Assembly (NCBI RefSeq): GCF_029643245.1
Contig: NZ_CP116398.1
Span: 2,046,001-2,110,000, forward strand
Reading direction: 5' to 3'
DNA: 64,000 nt
Source of the DNA: Methylomonas sp. EFPC3
Lineage (GTDB): Bacteria; Pseudomonadota; Gammaproteobacteria; Methylococcales; Methylomonadaceae
The stretch's first letter is position 1; every line of letters starts with the position of its first letter. This document shows positions 1 through 9,589 of this stretch, piece by piece. The notes below the pieces were generated by a model. The model was not told where the DNA came from, did not search any database, and saw only the letters and a list, made by a program, of their open reading frames with translations. A program made the position numbers and the translations under genes.

Positions 1-1
1 G

Positions 2-1759
2 CATTACCTGGACGACATTAACGAAGAACTCCAAGCCAAGATCGCAGTTTATCTGCGTAGCCGGCAAAATCCGGATGGCAGCTATCCGCTATTCACCGGC
101 GGCCAGGGCGACATCAGCTGCAGCGTCAAGGTGTATTACGCCTTGAAAATGGCCGGCGATCCGATCGACGCGCCGCATATGGTGCAACTGCGCAACTGGA
201 TCCTGAGCCAAGGCGGCGCGGCGCGCGCCAACGTCTTCACCCGAATCGCACTGGCAATATTCGAGCAACTGCCTTGGCGCGGCGTACCCTACATTCCGGT
301 CGAAATCATGCTGCTGCCCAAGTGGTTTCCGTTCCACTTGGACAAAGTGTCTTATTGGTCGCGCACCGTGATGGTACCGCTGTTCATCCTGTGCACGCTG
401 AAGGCCAAAGCCAAGAATCCGCATAAGGTAGACATCCTGGAATTGTTCGTGGTGCATCCGGACGAAGAAAAGCATTATTTTCCCGAGCGTACGCTGCTGA
501 ATAAATGCTTTCTGGCGCTGGACCAACTGGGCCGCGTGACCGAACCGTTGATTCCGCAGAGCATGCGTAAGCGCGCGATAGACAAGGCCTTGACTTGGTT
601 TACCGAGCGTTTGAACGGCGAAGACGGCTTGGGCGGCATCTTTCCGGCCATGGTCAACGCCTACGAGGCCATGCTGCTGCTCGGTATGCCGCACGACCAT
701 CCAAATGTCGCAATCGCCCGCAAATCCATCGACAAACTGTTGGTGATTAAGGAAGACGAAGCGTATTGCCAGCCTTGCCTGTCCCCGGTCTGGGATACTG
801 CCCTGGCCAGCATGGCGCTGATCGAAGCCGACAAGCGCGGTAACGCACCGCAACTGGCACAAGCCAACGACTGGCTGAAAAGCGTGCAACTGTCCGACGA
901 ACCGGGCGACTGGCGCGTCAGCAAACCTGATTTGGCCGGTGGCGGCTGGGCATTCCAATTCGCCAACCCGCATTATCCCGATGTCGACGATACCGCAATC
1001 GTCGGTTTCGCGATGGCCGAATCCGAGCAAGACGGTTTGGACGAATCCATCCACCGCGCTACCCGCTGGATCGTCGGCATGCAGTCCAAAAACGGCGGTT
1101 ACGGCGCGTTCGATGTCGACAACACCTATTACTATCTGAACGAAATTCCGTTCGCCGACCACGGCGCCCTGCTCGACCCGCCAACCGTCGACGTCAGCGC
1201 CCGCTGCGCGATGCTGATGGCCCGCGTCGCCAAAGGCCACGACGAATACCGCCCTGCGCTGCAACGCACCATCGAATATATCCGTAGCGAACAGGAAGCC
1301 GACGGCTCCTGGTTCGGCCGCTGGGGCACCAACTACATTTACGGCACCTGGTCCGCTTTGTTGGGTCTGGAGCAAACCGACTTACCGAAAACCGACCCGA
1401 TGTACGTCAAAGCCGCCGCATGGCTGAAAAGCGTGCAGCGCGAGGACGGCGGCTGGGGCGAAGACAATCTGAGCTACCACGACGACCGGAAATACCGCGG
1501 CCGCTACCACTTCAGCACCGCCTTTCAAACCGCCTGGGCGGTGTTGGGCCTGATTGCCGCCGGCGAAGTACACAGCAAAGAAGTCAAGGCCGGCATCGAG
1601 TTTTTGTTGCGCAGCCAGCAAGCCGACGGCGTTTGGAACGATCCCTGCTTTACCGCACCGGGTTTCCCGCGCGTGTTTTATTTGAAGTACCACGGCTACG
1701 ACAAATTCTTCCCGTTGTGGGCACTGGCCAGATACCGTAACGAATTGCACAAACACTAA
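2..1759 (+). CDS. shc: Squalene-hopene cyclase, 5'-truncated by window edge
   Basis: Cyclises squalene to hopene/hopanol, the committed step of hopanoid synthesis, at the cytoplasmic membrane. The reading frame is open from base 2, so about 585 residues are visible and the first ~65 of a usual ~650 lie outside the window; internal GTG/ATG codons near 131 are not the real start. The catalytic DxDD motif reads DVDDTA at about 980-997. QW-type repeats are visible (for example GSWFGRWGTNYIYGTW and EDGGWGEDN) and the C-terminus FFPLWALARYRN is typical of the family. It ends one base before hpnG, so the two are surely cotranscribed. Confidence 0.97.
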   Translation, partial: HYLDDINEELQAKIAVYLRSRQNPDGSYPLFTGGQGDISCSVKVYYALKMAGDPIDAPHMVQLRNWILSQGGAARANVFTRIALAIFEQLPWRGVPYIPVEIMLLPKWFPFHLDKVSYWSRTVMVPLFILCTLKAKAKNPHKVDILELFVVHPDEEKHYFPERTLLNKCFLALDQLGRVTEPLIPQSMRKRAIDKALTWFTERLNGEDGLGGIFPAMVNAYEAMLLLGMPHDHPNVAIARKSIDKLLVIKEDEAYCQPCLSPVWDTALASMALIEADKRGNAPQLAQANDWLKSVQLSDEPGDWRVSKPDLAGGGWAFQFANPHYPDVDDTAIVGFAMAESEQDGLDESIHRATRWIVGMQSKNGGYGAFDVDNTYYYLNEIPFADHGALLDPPTVDVSARCAMLMARVAKGHDEYRPALQRTIEYIRSEQEADGSWFGRWGTNYIYGTWSALLGLEQTDLPKTDPMYVKAAAWLKSVQREDGGWGEDNLSYHDDRKYRGRYHFSTAFQTAWAVLGLIAAGEVHSKEVKAGIEFLLRSQQADGVWNDPCFTAPGFPRVFYLKYHGYDKFFPLWALARYRNELHKH

Positions 1760-1760
1760 C

Positions 1761-2462
1761 GTGAGTTGCGGAATCGTCGTTGCGCTGCCGGAAGAACTTG
1801 CGACCCTGACCAGCCGCAAATTAGCGCAGGGCGAATGCTTGAGACTTTGCGACGACACGCTGGTCGCCTACGCCGGCGCCGGGCCGCACAACGCCGCCAA
1901 CGCGGCAAATCTGTTGATTGCCAAGGGCGCCAATCGTTTGATCAGTTGGGGTTGCGCCGCTGCGCTGGCGCCGCAACTGCGGCCGGGGCAATTGGTGATC
2001 GCCGACCGGATCTTTTTCGACCAGCAGATTTACGAAGCCGACAAATTCTGGTCGGATAAGGTGAGTAGCCGGCTCGGCGAAAAACTCGCTGTCGGCAACG
2101 GCAAACTGGTCACCGAAACCCGCATCGTGGCGCTAAGCGAAGACAAGCAAGCCATCCACCGCAACACCGGCGCCATGGCGCTGGACATGGAGAGCGGCGC
2201 GATTGCCAAGGTCGCCAGCCAGTCCAATCTGCCGTGTTTGGTGTTGCGCGCCATCGCCGACCCGGTGACGCTGGACTTACCGCCGGCCGTGTCCCGGGCC
2301 ATGAACGAACAGGGGCAGGTCGAGCTTGGCAAGCTGCTGTGCCATCTGGCGCTACACCCCTGGGAAGTGCCGGCACTGGTCAAGCTTGGCCTGCATTTTC
2401 ACGCCGCACAAAAAACCCTGAAAACCATCGCCAGGCATTTAAACGAAATCGCCATTTATTAG
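1761..2462 (+). CDS. hpnG: Hopanoid-associated nucleosidase/phosphorylase HpnG
   Basis: Member of the purine nucleoside phosphorylase/MTA-SAH nucleosidase superfamily; HpnG releases adenine from adenosylhopane to give ribosylhopane on the way to bacteriohopanepolyols. 233 residues. The family signature LDMESGAIAK is at residues 141-150 and RAIADP, with the catalytic-type Asp, is near 163-168. Translation starts with GTG one base after the shc stop, which argues for coupling to shc. The adenosylhopane synthase HpnH is not in the window and may lie upstream. Confidence 0.9.
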   Translation: MSCGIVVALPEELATLTSRKLAQGECLRLCDDTLVAYAGAGPHNAANAANLLIAKGANRLISWGCAAALAPQLRPGQLVIADRIFFDQQIYEADKFWSDKVSSRLGEKLAVGNGKLVTETRIVALSEDKQAIHRNTGAMALDMESGAIAKVASQSNLPCLVLRAIADPVTLDLPPAVSRAMNEQGQVELGKLLCHLALHPWEVPALVKLGLHFHAAQKTLKTIARHLNEIAIY

Positions 2463-2524
2463 CAAAATCAGCGTTGCCGGCGCCGAGATCAAGCGCCAGC
2501 CGACGCACCACCACGAGGTATTAC

Positions 2525-3910
2525 ATGTCCTTTAGCATTGCCGATCTTTTTACTCAGCACTTCGGGGAAAAATTCGAACTGCACGAGCAATATCTCAACA
2601 ACCAGATGGTACGCGTGCTGCGCACCATCGGTTACGACCGCAACTACAAGCGGGCGATCGGCCAATACCTCTACGACGAAGACGGCAACCAATACCTGGA
2701 TTTGCTTAGCGGTTTCGGCGTGTTCGCTATGGGCCGCAACCATCCCACCATCGTCAGCGCCTTGCAGGAAACCCTGACCATGGAATTGCCGAATCTGGTG
2801 CAAATGGATGTGTCACTGTTGAGCGGCTTGCTGGCCAAGGAAATCCTGGCTACCTGCCCGGATAATCTGGAAAAAATGTTCTTCTGCAATTCCGGTACCG
2901 AAGCCGTGGAAGCGGCGATCAAATTCGCCCGCTACACCACCAAACGCTCTCGGATCCTGCATTGCGAACACAGTTACCACGGTCTGACGATGGGCTCGCT
3001 GTCGCTGACCGGCGAGCACATTTTCCGCGAAGGCTTCGGCCCGCTACTACCGGACACCGGTTCGGTGCCGTTCAACGATCTCGAAGCCCTGGAAAATGCG
3101 CTGAGCAGCAAGGACGTGGCCGCGTTCATCGTCGAACCGATTCAAGGCAAGGGCGTCAACGTCCCTGATGATAATTACCTGCCGGAAGTCGAGCGCCTGT
3201 GTAAAAAATACGGCACGCTGTTCGTCGCCGACGAAATCCAGACCGGCATCGGCCGTACCGGCAAGTTCTGGGCCATCGAACACTGGGGCGTCAAACCCGA
3301 CATGATATTGATGGCCAAAGCCCTGTCCGGCGGCTTCGTCCCGGTCGGCGGCGTGGCGATGACCAGCAAAATCATGGACACCGTGTTCAACCGGATGGAC
3401 CGCGCCGTGGTGCACGGCTCCACCTTCTCCAAAAACAATATGGCGATGGCGGCTGGTTTGGCCGCACTGCATGTGGTCCATCAGGAAAAACTGGTCGAAA
3501 ACAGCGCCAAAATCGGCAACGAGATCATCGCCGCCGTCAACGCGATGGTGCCGAAATACGAGTTCCTGAAAGAAGCTCGCGGCAAGGGCTCGATGATCGC
3601 CATCGAATTCCATGCCCCGAAAAGCTTAGGTCTGAAAGCCGCCTGGGCGATGCTGGAAGCCGCCAACAAAGGCCTGTTTTGCCAGATGATCCTGATTCCG
3701 TTGTTCAAGGAGCACCGGGTATTGGCGCAAGTCGCCGGCCACGGTATGAACGTGGTCAAATTCCTGCCGCCGCTGATTTTGACCGAAAAAGACCGCGACT
3801 GGATTGTCAACTCGGTAGAAAAAACCATCGCCGACACTCACAACGTCACCGGCTCGATCTGGACGCTGGGTAAAAACCTGGCCGGCCACGCTTTGAAAAA
3901 CAAAAAATAA
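2525..3910 (+). CDS. hpnO: PLP-dependent class III aminotransferase, HpnO-type
   Basis: 461-residue class III (ornithine/acetylornithine-like) aminotransferase. HpnO aminates the terminal carbon of the hopanoid side chain to give aminobacteriohopanetriol-type lipids, abundant in methanotrophs. Visible motifs: NSGTEA at 122-127 for phosphate binding, DEIQTG at 236-241 for the pyridine ring, and the Schiff-base lysine K265 in MAKALSGG. The start ATG at 2525 is chosen because a GAGG sequence sits just upstream; a longer open frame reaching into hpnG has no such site. The HpnO assignment rests on position next to shc and hpnG; on sequence alone it could be another omega-amino transaminase. Confidence 0.85.
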   Translation: MSFSIADLFTQHFGEKFELHEQYLNNQMVRVLRTIGYDRNYKRAIGQYLYDEDGNQYLDLLSGFGVFAMGRNHPTIVSALQETLTMELPNLVQMDVSLLSGLLAKEILATCPDNLEKMFFCNSGTEAVEAAIKFARYTTKRSRILHCEHSYHGLTMGSLSLTGEHIFREGFGPLLPDTGSVPFNDLEALENALSSKDVAAFIVEPIQGKGVNVPDDNYLPEVERLCKKYGTLFVADEIQTGIGRTGKFWAIEHWGVKPDMILMAKALSGGFVPVGGVAMTSKIMDTVFNRMDRAVVHGSTFSKNNMAMAAGLAALHVVHQEKLVENSAKIGNEIIAAVNAMVPKYEFLKEARGKGSMIAIEFHAPKSLGLKAAWAMLEAANKGLFCQMILIPLFKEHRVLAQVAGHGMNVVKFLPPLILTEKDRDWIVNSVEKTIADTHNVTGSIWTLGKNLAGHALKNKK

Positions 3911-3920
3911 GGAGATCAGC

Positions 3921-4280
3921 ATGCGTTTTGTAATCAGGATTTTATTGGCTTTGACTCTGGCCGCCAGCCAAGGCGCCTTCGGCCATGCCGTAGTCACCCA
4001 CAATTCGCTGAAACTGAAACCGGTGCCGGTCAATCAGGCCAGCCAGGTCGAGTTGTCGTTCAACTCCAAAGTCGAACTGGATTTGTCCGAAGTGTTTCTG
4101 GTCAGCGCCGGCGACGTGATGACCTCCATCAGCGCATCTCCCGGCGCCAAACCCGGCCAGGTACTGCTGGATTTACCCGCCCTGGCCCCGGGCGAATACG
4201 CCATCAAATTAAAAATTTTTGCCGCGGACGGTCATCTGAGCGAGGACTTGCTGCGCTTTTTCGTCAAAGAACCCAAATAA
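3921..4280 (+). CDS. copC: CopC-domain periplasmic copper-binding protein
   Basis: 119 residues: a signal peptide (hydrophobic 4-18, cleavage likely after AFG at 21) and then a single CopC beta-barrel. Cleavage would leave His22 as the mature N-terminus, and a second histidine sits in ADGHLSED (H105); these are the expected Cu(II) ligands of CopC. No Met-rich Cu(I) loop is seen, so this resembles the Cu(II)-only type. A GGAG site lies 6-10 bases before the ATG. It is followed 6 bases later by a CopD-type membrane protein, the usual partner. Its place inside a hopanoid/isoprenoid run is unusual. Confidence 0.87.
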   Translation: MRFVIRILLALTLAASQGAFGHAVVTHNSLKLKPVPVNQASQVELSFNSKVELDLSEVFLVSAGDVMTSISASPGAKPGQVLLDLPALAPGEYAIKLKIFAADGHLSEDLLRFFVKEPK

Positions 4281-4286
4281 CCGGAT

Positions 4287-5918
4287 ATGGAAGGTATAGC
4301 TAATTATCTCGACTCGCTGATCGGCGGCGTCGATCTGACGTTTTACTCGATCGCCATCGGCGGTTTGCTGTGGGGTCTATTCGTCCTGCGGCCGTGGGAT
4401 GAAAATGCCAACTACAACAGCGCCTTGCTGCAGAAAACTGTCAACCTGATCCATTTCGGCAGCAAGGCATTGGTTATCACCCAGCTGTCGAAAATCGGCC
4501 TGAAAATCTGGTTAATGGCCGTGACATTGGGCAAATCGCCGTTTCCGGCTTTTTTCCATACCGTGCAATTCAACGCCGGCCTGGCACGCGCCACCTTTGC
4601 GTTCGCCTTGTATCTGTTCATCAAACAAGCGTTAAAAGCCAATCTGCGCTCGAAAACCCATTGGCTGGTGGCCACGGCGATCGTGATCCCGTTGGTGATG
4701 GCCGCGGCCTGGCTGGTGCACGGCGCCAGTCGCCTGGAAGACCGCGGTCTGCTGATGACGCTGACCGTCAGCCATCAGATTGCCGCCGCAGCTTGGGTTG
4801 GCGGCATTTTCCAAATCTTGGCGCTGTGGGGCCTGAAAAAGCAAAATGCGATCGCCGAAGAACTGTGGCCTTTGCTGCTCAAACGCTTCTCGACCGTCGG
4901 CTTCGTCGCCGTTGCGCTATTACTGGTAACCGGTACGCCGCTTGCGTGGTACTACATCCGTACCTTCCAAGGCTTCATCGGCGCCGGTTACGGCAACCTG
5001 TTGATGGTCAAAATCATGATGATGGGCCTGGCCTTGGGTTTTGCCTGGATCAACCGCCAAGCGGTGGAAGAGTATTTTGCCTGCCGCAGCCTCTACGCCC
5101 TGACCGTGCGCGTCCCATACTACATTGAAGCGGAAACCCTGATTCTGCTGACCATTCTGTTCACGGCGGCCAGTTTGGCTTCGCAGCCGCCGTCGGTCGA
5201 CATTCCGCACTTGACCGCGACCTGGGAAGAAGTGTTGAACATGTTCCATCCGCGGGTTCCTCGCTGGGAATCGCCGACCCACGAAGCGCTGATCGCCGGC
5301 GAAGCCGGTCGAACCGCCATCGTCGGCCAGATTCCGTCGGAAGCCGCCACCGCCTGGTCGGATTACAACCACAATATCTCGGGCATCTTCCTGACCGTGA
5401 TGAGTTTCTTCGCGATGTTGTCGTATTCGGAGCGTTTTCACCGTTGGACGCGTTATTGGCCGATCGGCTTCATGGGCCTCGGCATCTTTCTGTTCTTCCG
5501 TTCCGACGCCGAGAGCTGGCCGTTGGGTCCGATCGGTTTTTGGGACAGTACCTTCAACAACGGCGAAATTCTGCAGCACCGGATTGCCACCTTCCTGGTA
5601 TTCATGCTGGGCTTGTACGAGACCCGGGCCCGGGTCAAAGCCGATCCTGGCATTCTGCCCTATTTGTTCCCGCTGATGTCGGCCTTCGGCGGCATGATGC
5701 TGTTGGCCCACTCGCACGTCGGCTTCGAGGCCAAAACCGCGTTCCTGATCCAAGTCGGCCATACCTTGATGGGCGTGTTTGCGCTGATTCTGGCCTGCGG
5801 CCGCTGGCTGGAACTCAAGCTGGACGCCCCCGGCAAGAACATTGCCGGCTTTATCTCGGTTTTCGCCTTGTTCCAAATCGGCGTGATTCTGATGTTCTAC
5901 CGCGAACCCCTGTACTGA
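4287..5918 (+). CDS. copD: CopD-family membrane protein with C-terminal membrane extension
   Basis: 543-residue polytopic inner-membrane protein with about 13 hydrophobic segments. The first ~300 residues match CopD in layout (several helices, a His-containing segment [12 protein letters not shown] near 160). A soluble stretch of ~60 residues (about 305-365) follows, then a further ~180-residue block of about five helices containing [12 protein letters not shown], which ordinary ~300-residue CopD proteins lack. Proposed role: copper uptake or delivery together with the preceding CopC. The stop is one base before the dxs start, so expression is probably coupled. What the C-terminal block does is unknown. 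Confidence 0.8.
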   Translation: MEGIANYLDSLIGGVDLTFYSIAIGGLLWGLFVLRPWDENANYNSALLQKTVNLIHFGSKALVITQLSKIGLKIWLMAVTLGKSPFPAFFHTVQFNAGLARATFAFALYLFIKQALKANLRSKTHWLVATAIVIPLVMAAAWLVHGASRLEDRGLLMTLTVSHQIAAAAWVGGIFQILALWGLKKQNAIAEELWPLLLKRFSTVGFVAVALLLVTGTPLAWYYIRTFQGFIGAGYGNLLMVKIMMMGLALGFAWINRQAVEEYFACRSLYALTVRVPYYIEAETLILLTILFTAASLASQPPSVDIPHLTATWEEVLNMFHPRVPRWESPTHEALIAGEAGRTAIVGQIPSEAATAWSDYNHNISGIFLTVMSFFAMLSYSERFHRWTRYWPIGFMGLGIFLFFRSDAESWPLGPIGFWDSTFNNGEILQHRIATFLVFMLGLYETRARVKADPGILPYLFPLMSAFGGMMLLAHSHVGFEAKTAFLIQVGHTLMGVFALILACGRWLELKLDAPGKNIAGFISVFALFQIGVILMFYREPLY

Positions 5919-5919
5919 T

Positions 5920-7782
5920 ATGAAACAGACTCAAGAATTTCCTCTGCTGAACACCATCGCCGGCACGACCGACATCCGCGCCCTGAAGAAAGAGCAACTG
6001 CCGCAGTTGGCCGATGAGGTGCGTTCGTATTTGACGCACACGGTCAGTATTTCCGGCGGCCATTTCGCCGCGGGCCTGGGTACGGTGGAACTGACCGTGG
6101 CCTTGCATTATGTGTTCGATACCCCGGTGGACCAGTTGGTGTGGGATGTGGGCCATCAGGCTTATCCGCACAAGATTCTGACCGGCCGCAAGGATCGGAT
6201 GACGACGATTCGTACCCTGGGCGGGGTGTCGGCATTTCCGTCGCGCGACGAGAGTGAGTATGACGCGTTTGGCGTTGGCCATTCCTCGACCTCGATCAGT
6301 GCGGCGCTGGGTATGGCGATCGCCTCGCAGTTGCGCGGCGAGGACAAGAAGATGGTGGCGATCATCGGCGACGGCTCGATTACCGGCGGTATGGCGTTCG
6401 AGGCGATGAATCATGCCGGCGATGTCAATGCCAATCTGTTGGTGATTTTGAACGACAATGAGATGTCGATTTCACCGCCGGTCGGGGCGATGAATAATTA
6501 CCTGACCAAGATTTTATCCAGCAAGTTTTATTCGTCGGTCAAGAAGGAAAGCAAGAAGGCGTTGTCCAGTATGCCCAGCGTCTGGGAACTGGCGCGGAAA
6601 GCGGAAGAACATGTCAAAGGCATGATCGTGCCGGGGACCTTGTTCGAGGAGTTGGGCTTCAATTATTTCGGGCCGATCGACGGTCACGATCTGGAGATGC
6701 TGGTGTCGACGCTGGAGAATCTGAAGGATTTGACCGGACCGGTGTTCCTGCATGTGGTGACCAAAAAGGGCAAGGGTTATGCCCCGGCCGAGAAGGATCC
6801 GCTGGCCTATCACGGCGTGCCGGCCTTCGACCCGACCCAGGATTTTCTACCGAAGGCGGCGCCGTCGCCGCATCCGACCTATACCGAGGTGTTCGGCCGT
6901 TGGTTGTGCGATATGGCGGCACAAGACGAACGCCTGCTGGGGATTACCCCGGCAATGCGCGAAGGCTCGGGCTTGGTCGAGTTTTCGCAGAAATTTCCGA
7001 AGCGCTATTTCGACGTGGCGATTGCCGAGCAGCACGCGGTGACCTTGGCCGCCGGTCAGGCTTGCCAGGGTGCCAAGCCGGTGGTGGCGATTTATTCGAC
7101 CTTTTTGCAACGCGGTTACGATCAGTTGATTCACGATGTGGCTTTGCAGAATCTGGATGTACTGTTTGCGCTGGATAGAGCCGGTCTGGTGGGACCGGAC
7201 GGCCCGACCCATGCCGGCGCCTTCGATTACAGCTATATGCGTTGCATCCCCAATCTGCTGGTGATGGCCCCGGCCGACGAGAACGAATGCCGGCAGATGC
7301 TGACCACCGGCTTCCACCACCACGGCCCGGCCGCGGTGCGTTATCCGCGCGGCAAGGGTCCCGGTGCGGCGATCAACCCGGACCTCAGCACGCTGGAAAT
7401 CGGCAAGGGTGAAATCAGACACCAGGGCGGGCGGATTGCGATTCTGGCCTGGGGGGCGATGGTGACGCCGGCCGTCGAAGCCGGCAAGCAACTGGGCGCC
7501 ACGGTGGCGAACATGCGCTTTGTGAAACCGATCGACGAAGACTTGATCCTGCAGTTGGCCAAAAGCCACGACGTGTTCGTCACGGTCGAGGAAAACGTCA
7601 TTGCCGGCGGCGCCGGCAGTGCGGTACTGCAATTCCTGCAACAGCAGAAGATTCTGATGCCGGTACTGAACATTGGCCTGCCCGACCGCTTCGTCGAGCA
7701 GGGTTCCCGCGAGGAATTGCTCAGCCTGTGCCGGCTCGATGTCAACGGCATCCGCCAGCAAATCGAAGCTTTTTGCGCTTAG
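5920..7782 (+). CDS. dxs: 1-deoxy-D-xylulose-5-phosphate synthase
   Basis: First enzyme of the MEP isoprenoid pathway: condenses pyruvate and glyceraldehyde 3-phosphate using thiamine diphosphate. 620 residues, full length. The ThDP motif runs from GDG at 150-152 to LNDN at 177-180; the transketolase-like pyrimidine domain carries [16 protein letters not shown] and [15 protein letters not shown]. It starts one base after copD. Its position at the end of the hopanoid run makes sense because hopanoids consume C5 units; whether this is the only dxs in the genome cannot be seen here. Confidence 0.97.
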   Translation: MKQTQEFPLLNTIAGTTDIRALKKEQLPQLADEVRSYLTHTVSISGGHFAAGLGTVELTVALHYVFDTPVDQLVWDVGHQAYPHKILTGRKDRMTTIRTLGGVSAFPSRDESEYDAFGVGHSSTSISAALGMAIASQLRGEDKKMVAIIGDGSITGGMAFEAMNHAGDVNANLLVILNDNEMSISPPVGAMNNYLTKILSSKFYSSVKKESKKALSSMPSVWELARKAEEHVKGMIVPGTLFEELGFNYFGPIDGHDLEMLVSTLENLKDLTGPVFLHVVTKKGKGYAPAEKDPLAYHGVPAFDPTQDFLPKAAPSPHPTYTEVFGRWLCDMAAQDERLLGITPAMREGSGLVEFSQKFPKRYFDVAIAEQHAVTLAAGQACQGAKPVVAIYSTFLQRGYDQLIHDVALQNLDVLFALDRAGLVGPDGPTHAGAFDYSYMRCIPNLLVMAPADENECRQMLTTGFHHHGPAAVRYPRGKGPGAAINPDLSTLEIGKGEIRHQGGRIAILAWGAMVTPAVEAGKQLGATVANMRFVKPIDEDLILQLAKSHDVFVTVEENVIAGGAGSAVLQFLQQQKILMPVLNIGLPDRFVEQGSREELLSLCRLDVNGIRQQIEAFCA

Positions 7783-7881
7783 GCAGCACGTGCTGGCGGG
7801 GTATCTTGAATCCTCGTACCAGCCCGCCATGGCGGAAGCAGTAGCGATCATAACTGGCGATAGTTAAAGCCACTGTCCGTT

Positions 7882-8649
7882 ATGTTAGATATCAGCATCA
7901 TTCCGGCCCTGACCGACAACTATATCTACCTGCTGCAGGAACCGGATAGCGGCCTAACTGCAGTGGTGGACCCGGCAACATCGGCGCCGGTCATGGCCGA
8001 ACTGCAACGGCGCGGTTTGGCACTGAATTACATCTTCAATACCCACCACCACAACGACCATATCGGTGCCAATCTGGAACTGAAAACCGCAACCGGTTGC
8101 AAGATCGTCGGCGCCAAGTCCGACCATTCCAGAATTCCGGGCATCGACATCGCGCTAGGCGATGGCGACCGGATAGCACTCGGCGGCGAAACACTGGCAG
8201 CCATCGATACGCCGGGCCACACCATTGGTCATATCGTCTACTACAGCGCCGGCAGTAACGCCTTGTTTTGCGGCGATACTTTGTTTTCATTGGGTTGCGG
8301 CCGCCTGTTCGAAGGCAGCCCCGAACAAATGTGGCAATCGCTGCAAAAACTGAAAGCACTCCCGGCCGAGACCGAGATCTATTGTGCGCACGAATATACC
8401 GAAGCCAACGCCCGCTTCGCCTTGACGCTGGAACCCGGCAATCCGCTATTGCAACAGCGTTACGCCGAGGTCTGCCAACTCCGGCGCAGCAACGCTCCCA
8501 GCCTGCCCTCCACTATCGGCCGGGAATTGGCGACCAATCCGTTTCTGCGCGAGCACAGCTCGGAGATCCGGCAAAACCTCGCCCTGCCGACGGCTTCGGC
8601 ATTGGCGGTTTTTACTGCGATACGCCGGCAGAAGGACCGGTTTCGCTAA
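7882..8649 (+). CDS. gloB: Hydroxyacylglutathione hydrolase (glyoxalase II)
   Basis: Hydrolyses S-lactoylglutathione to lactate and glutathione, the second step of methylglyoxal detoxification in the cytosol. 255 residues, usual length. The metallo-beta-lactamase fold motif THHHNDH at 54-60 gives the metal ligands H55, H57, D59 and H60; DTPGHTIGH follows near 109-117 and the C-terminal RRQKDRF matches the glutathione-binding end of the family. The 99-base gap after dxs holds an imperfect stem (TGGCGGG near 7794, CCCGCCA near 7825) without a T-run. Confidence 0.95.
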   Translation: MLDISIIPALTDNYIYLLQEPDSGLTAVVDPATSAPVMAELQRRGLALNYIFNTHHHNDHIGANLELKTATGCKIVGAKSDHSRIPGIDIALGDGDRIALGGETLAAIDTPGHTIGHIVYYSAGSNALFCGDTLFSLGCGRLFEGSPEQMWQSLQKLKALPAETEIYCAHEYTEANARFALTLEPGNPLLQQRYAEVCQLRRSNAPSLPSTIGRELATNPFLREHSSEIRQNLALPTASALAVFTAIRRQKDRFR

Positions 8650-8720
8650 AGCCCGCGGCAGCCGGTACTGACGAAGTCTGCTAAACTGCACGGTGGTTTC
8701 CACCGTAAATTGACCGCTCG

Positions 8721-9584
8721 ATGAAAACACCTGAGTCGCTGAGTATTGTCCTGCCCGCCAAGAACGAAGCGGCAAATCTGCCGGCTTTTCTGCCGAAATT
8801 GCTGGAGTTGTACCCGCAGGCCGAAATTTTAGTGGTCGACGACGGTTCCAGCGACGACACCGGAGCCATTGCCAACGACGCCGGAGTCAAGGTGATCCGC
8901 CACCCCTATTGCATGGGTAACGGCGCGTCGATCAAAACCGGGGCCAGACAAGCGAAGGGCGAGGTTCTGGTGTTCATGGACGCCGACGGCCAACACGACC
9001 CGAACGATATTGCCGCGTTATTGGCAAAAATAAATGAAGGCTACGACATGGCTGTCGGCGCCAGAAACGCCCGCAGCCATGCATCGTGGTTCAGACGCAT
9101 TGCCAATAGGTTCTACAATAAGCTGGCGTCATTGATGACCGGCCACCGGATCGACGACCTGACCTCGGGCTTTCGCGCCGCCCGCGCCGACAAATTCCGT
9201 AAATTCCTTTACCTGCTACCGAACGGATTTTCCTATCCGACCACCAGTACCATGGCGTTTTTCCGCTCCGGATTTCCGGTGGCCTACGTCCCGATCCATG
9301 CCGGCAAACGTAGCGGCAAGAGCCACATCCGCCTGCTACACGACGGCTTACGTTTCTTTATCATCATTCTGCGTATCGGCGTACTGTTCTCGCCGATGCG
9401 GTTGTTCCTACCGATCAGTATGTCGATTTTCGGCGTCGGCATGGGTTACTACGCCTACACCTATATCACTGAAGCTCGTTTCACCAACATGAGCGCCGTG
9501 CTATTCCTGTCCGCCATCGTCACTTTCCTGATCGGCATCGTCTCTGAGCAAATCTCGTCTCTGCATTACAAAAACATCGAATAG
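8721..9584 (+). CDS. Family 2 glycosyltransferase with C-terminal membrane helices
   Basis: 287 residues, GT-A fold, dolichyl-phosphate mannose synthase/GtrB-like. The N-terminal domain has SIVLPAKNEAANLPAF, the nucleotide-sugar motif VVDDGSSDD at 38-46 and the metal-binding DAD at 87-89. The last ~80 residues contain two hydrophobic helices, suggesting it works on a membrane polyprenyl-phosphate acceptor. The actual sugar and acceptor cannot be read from the sequence. It converges with rlmG, leaving only 5 bases between stops. Confidence 0.88.
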   Translation: MKTPESLSIVLPAKNEAANLPAFLPKLLELYPQAEILVVDDGSSDDTGAIANDAGVKVIRHPYCMGNGASIKTGARQAKGEVLVFMDADGQHDPNDIAALLAKINEGYDMAVGARNARSHASWFRRIANRFYNKLASLMTGHRIDDLTSGFRAARADKFRKFLYLLPNGFSYPTTSTMAFFRSGFPVAYVPIHAGKRSGKSHIRLLHDGLRFFIIILRIGVLFSPMRLFLPISMSIFGVGMGYYAYTYITEARFTNMSAVLFLSAIVTFLIGIVSEQISSLHYKNIE

Positions 9585-9589
9585 CCGGC

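Noticed and set aside
89-1375. Minus-strand open frame of 428 codons
   Set aside because: Complete overlap with squalene-hopene cyclase; no ribosome site or recognisable motif.
7790-7840. Imperfect inverted repeat after dxs as terminator
   Set aside because: Stem is interrupted and not followed by Ts; left as a note under gloB.
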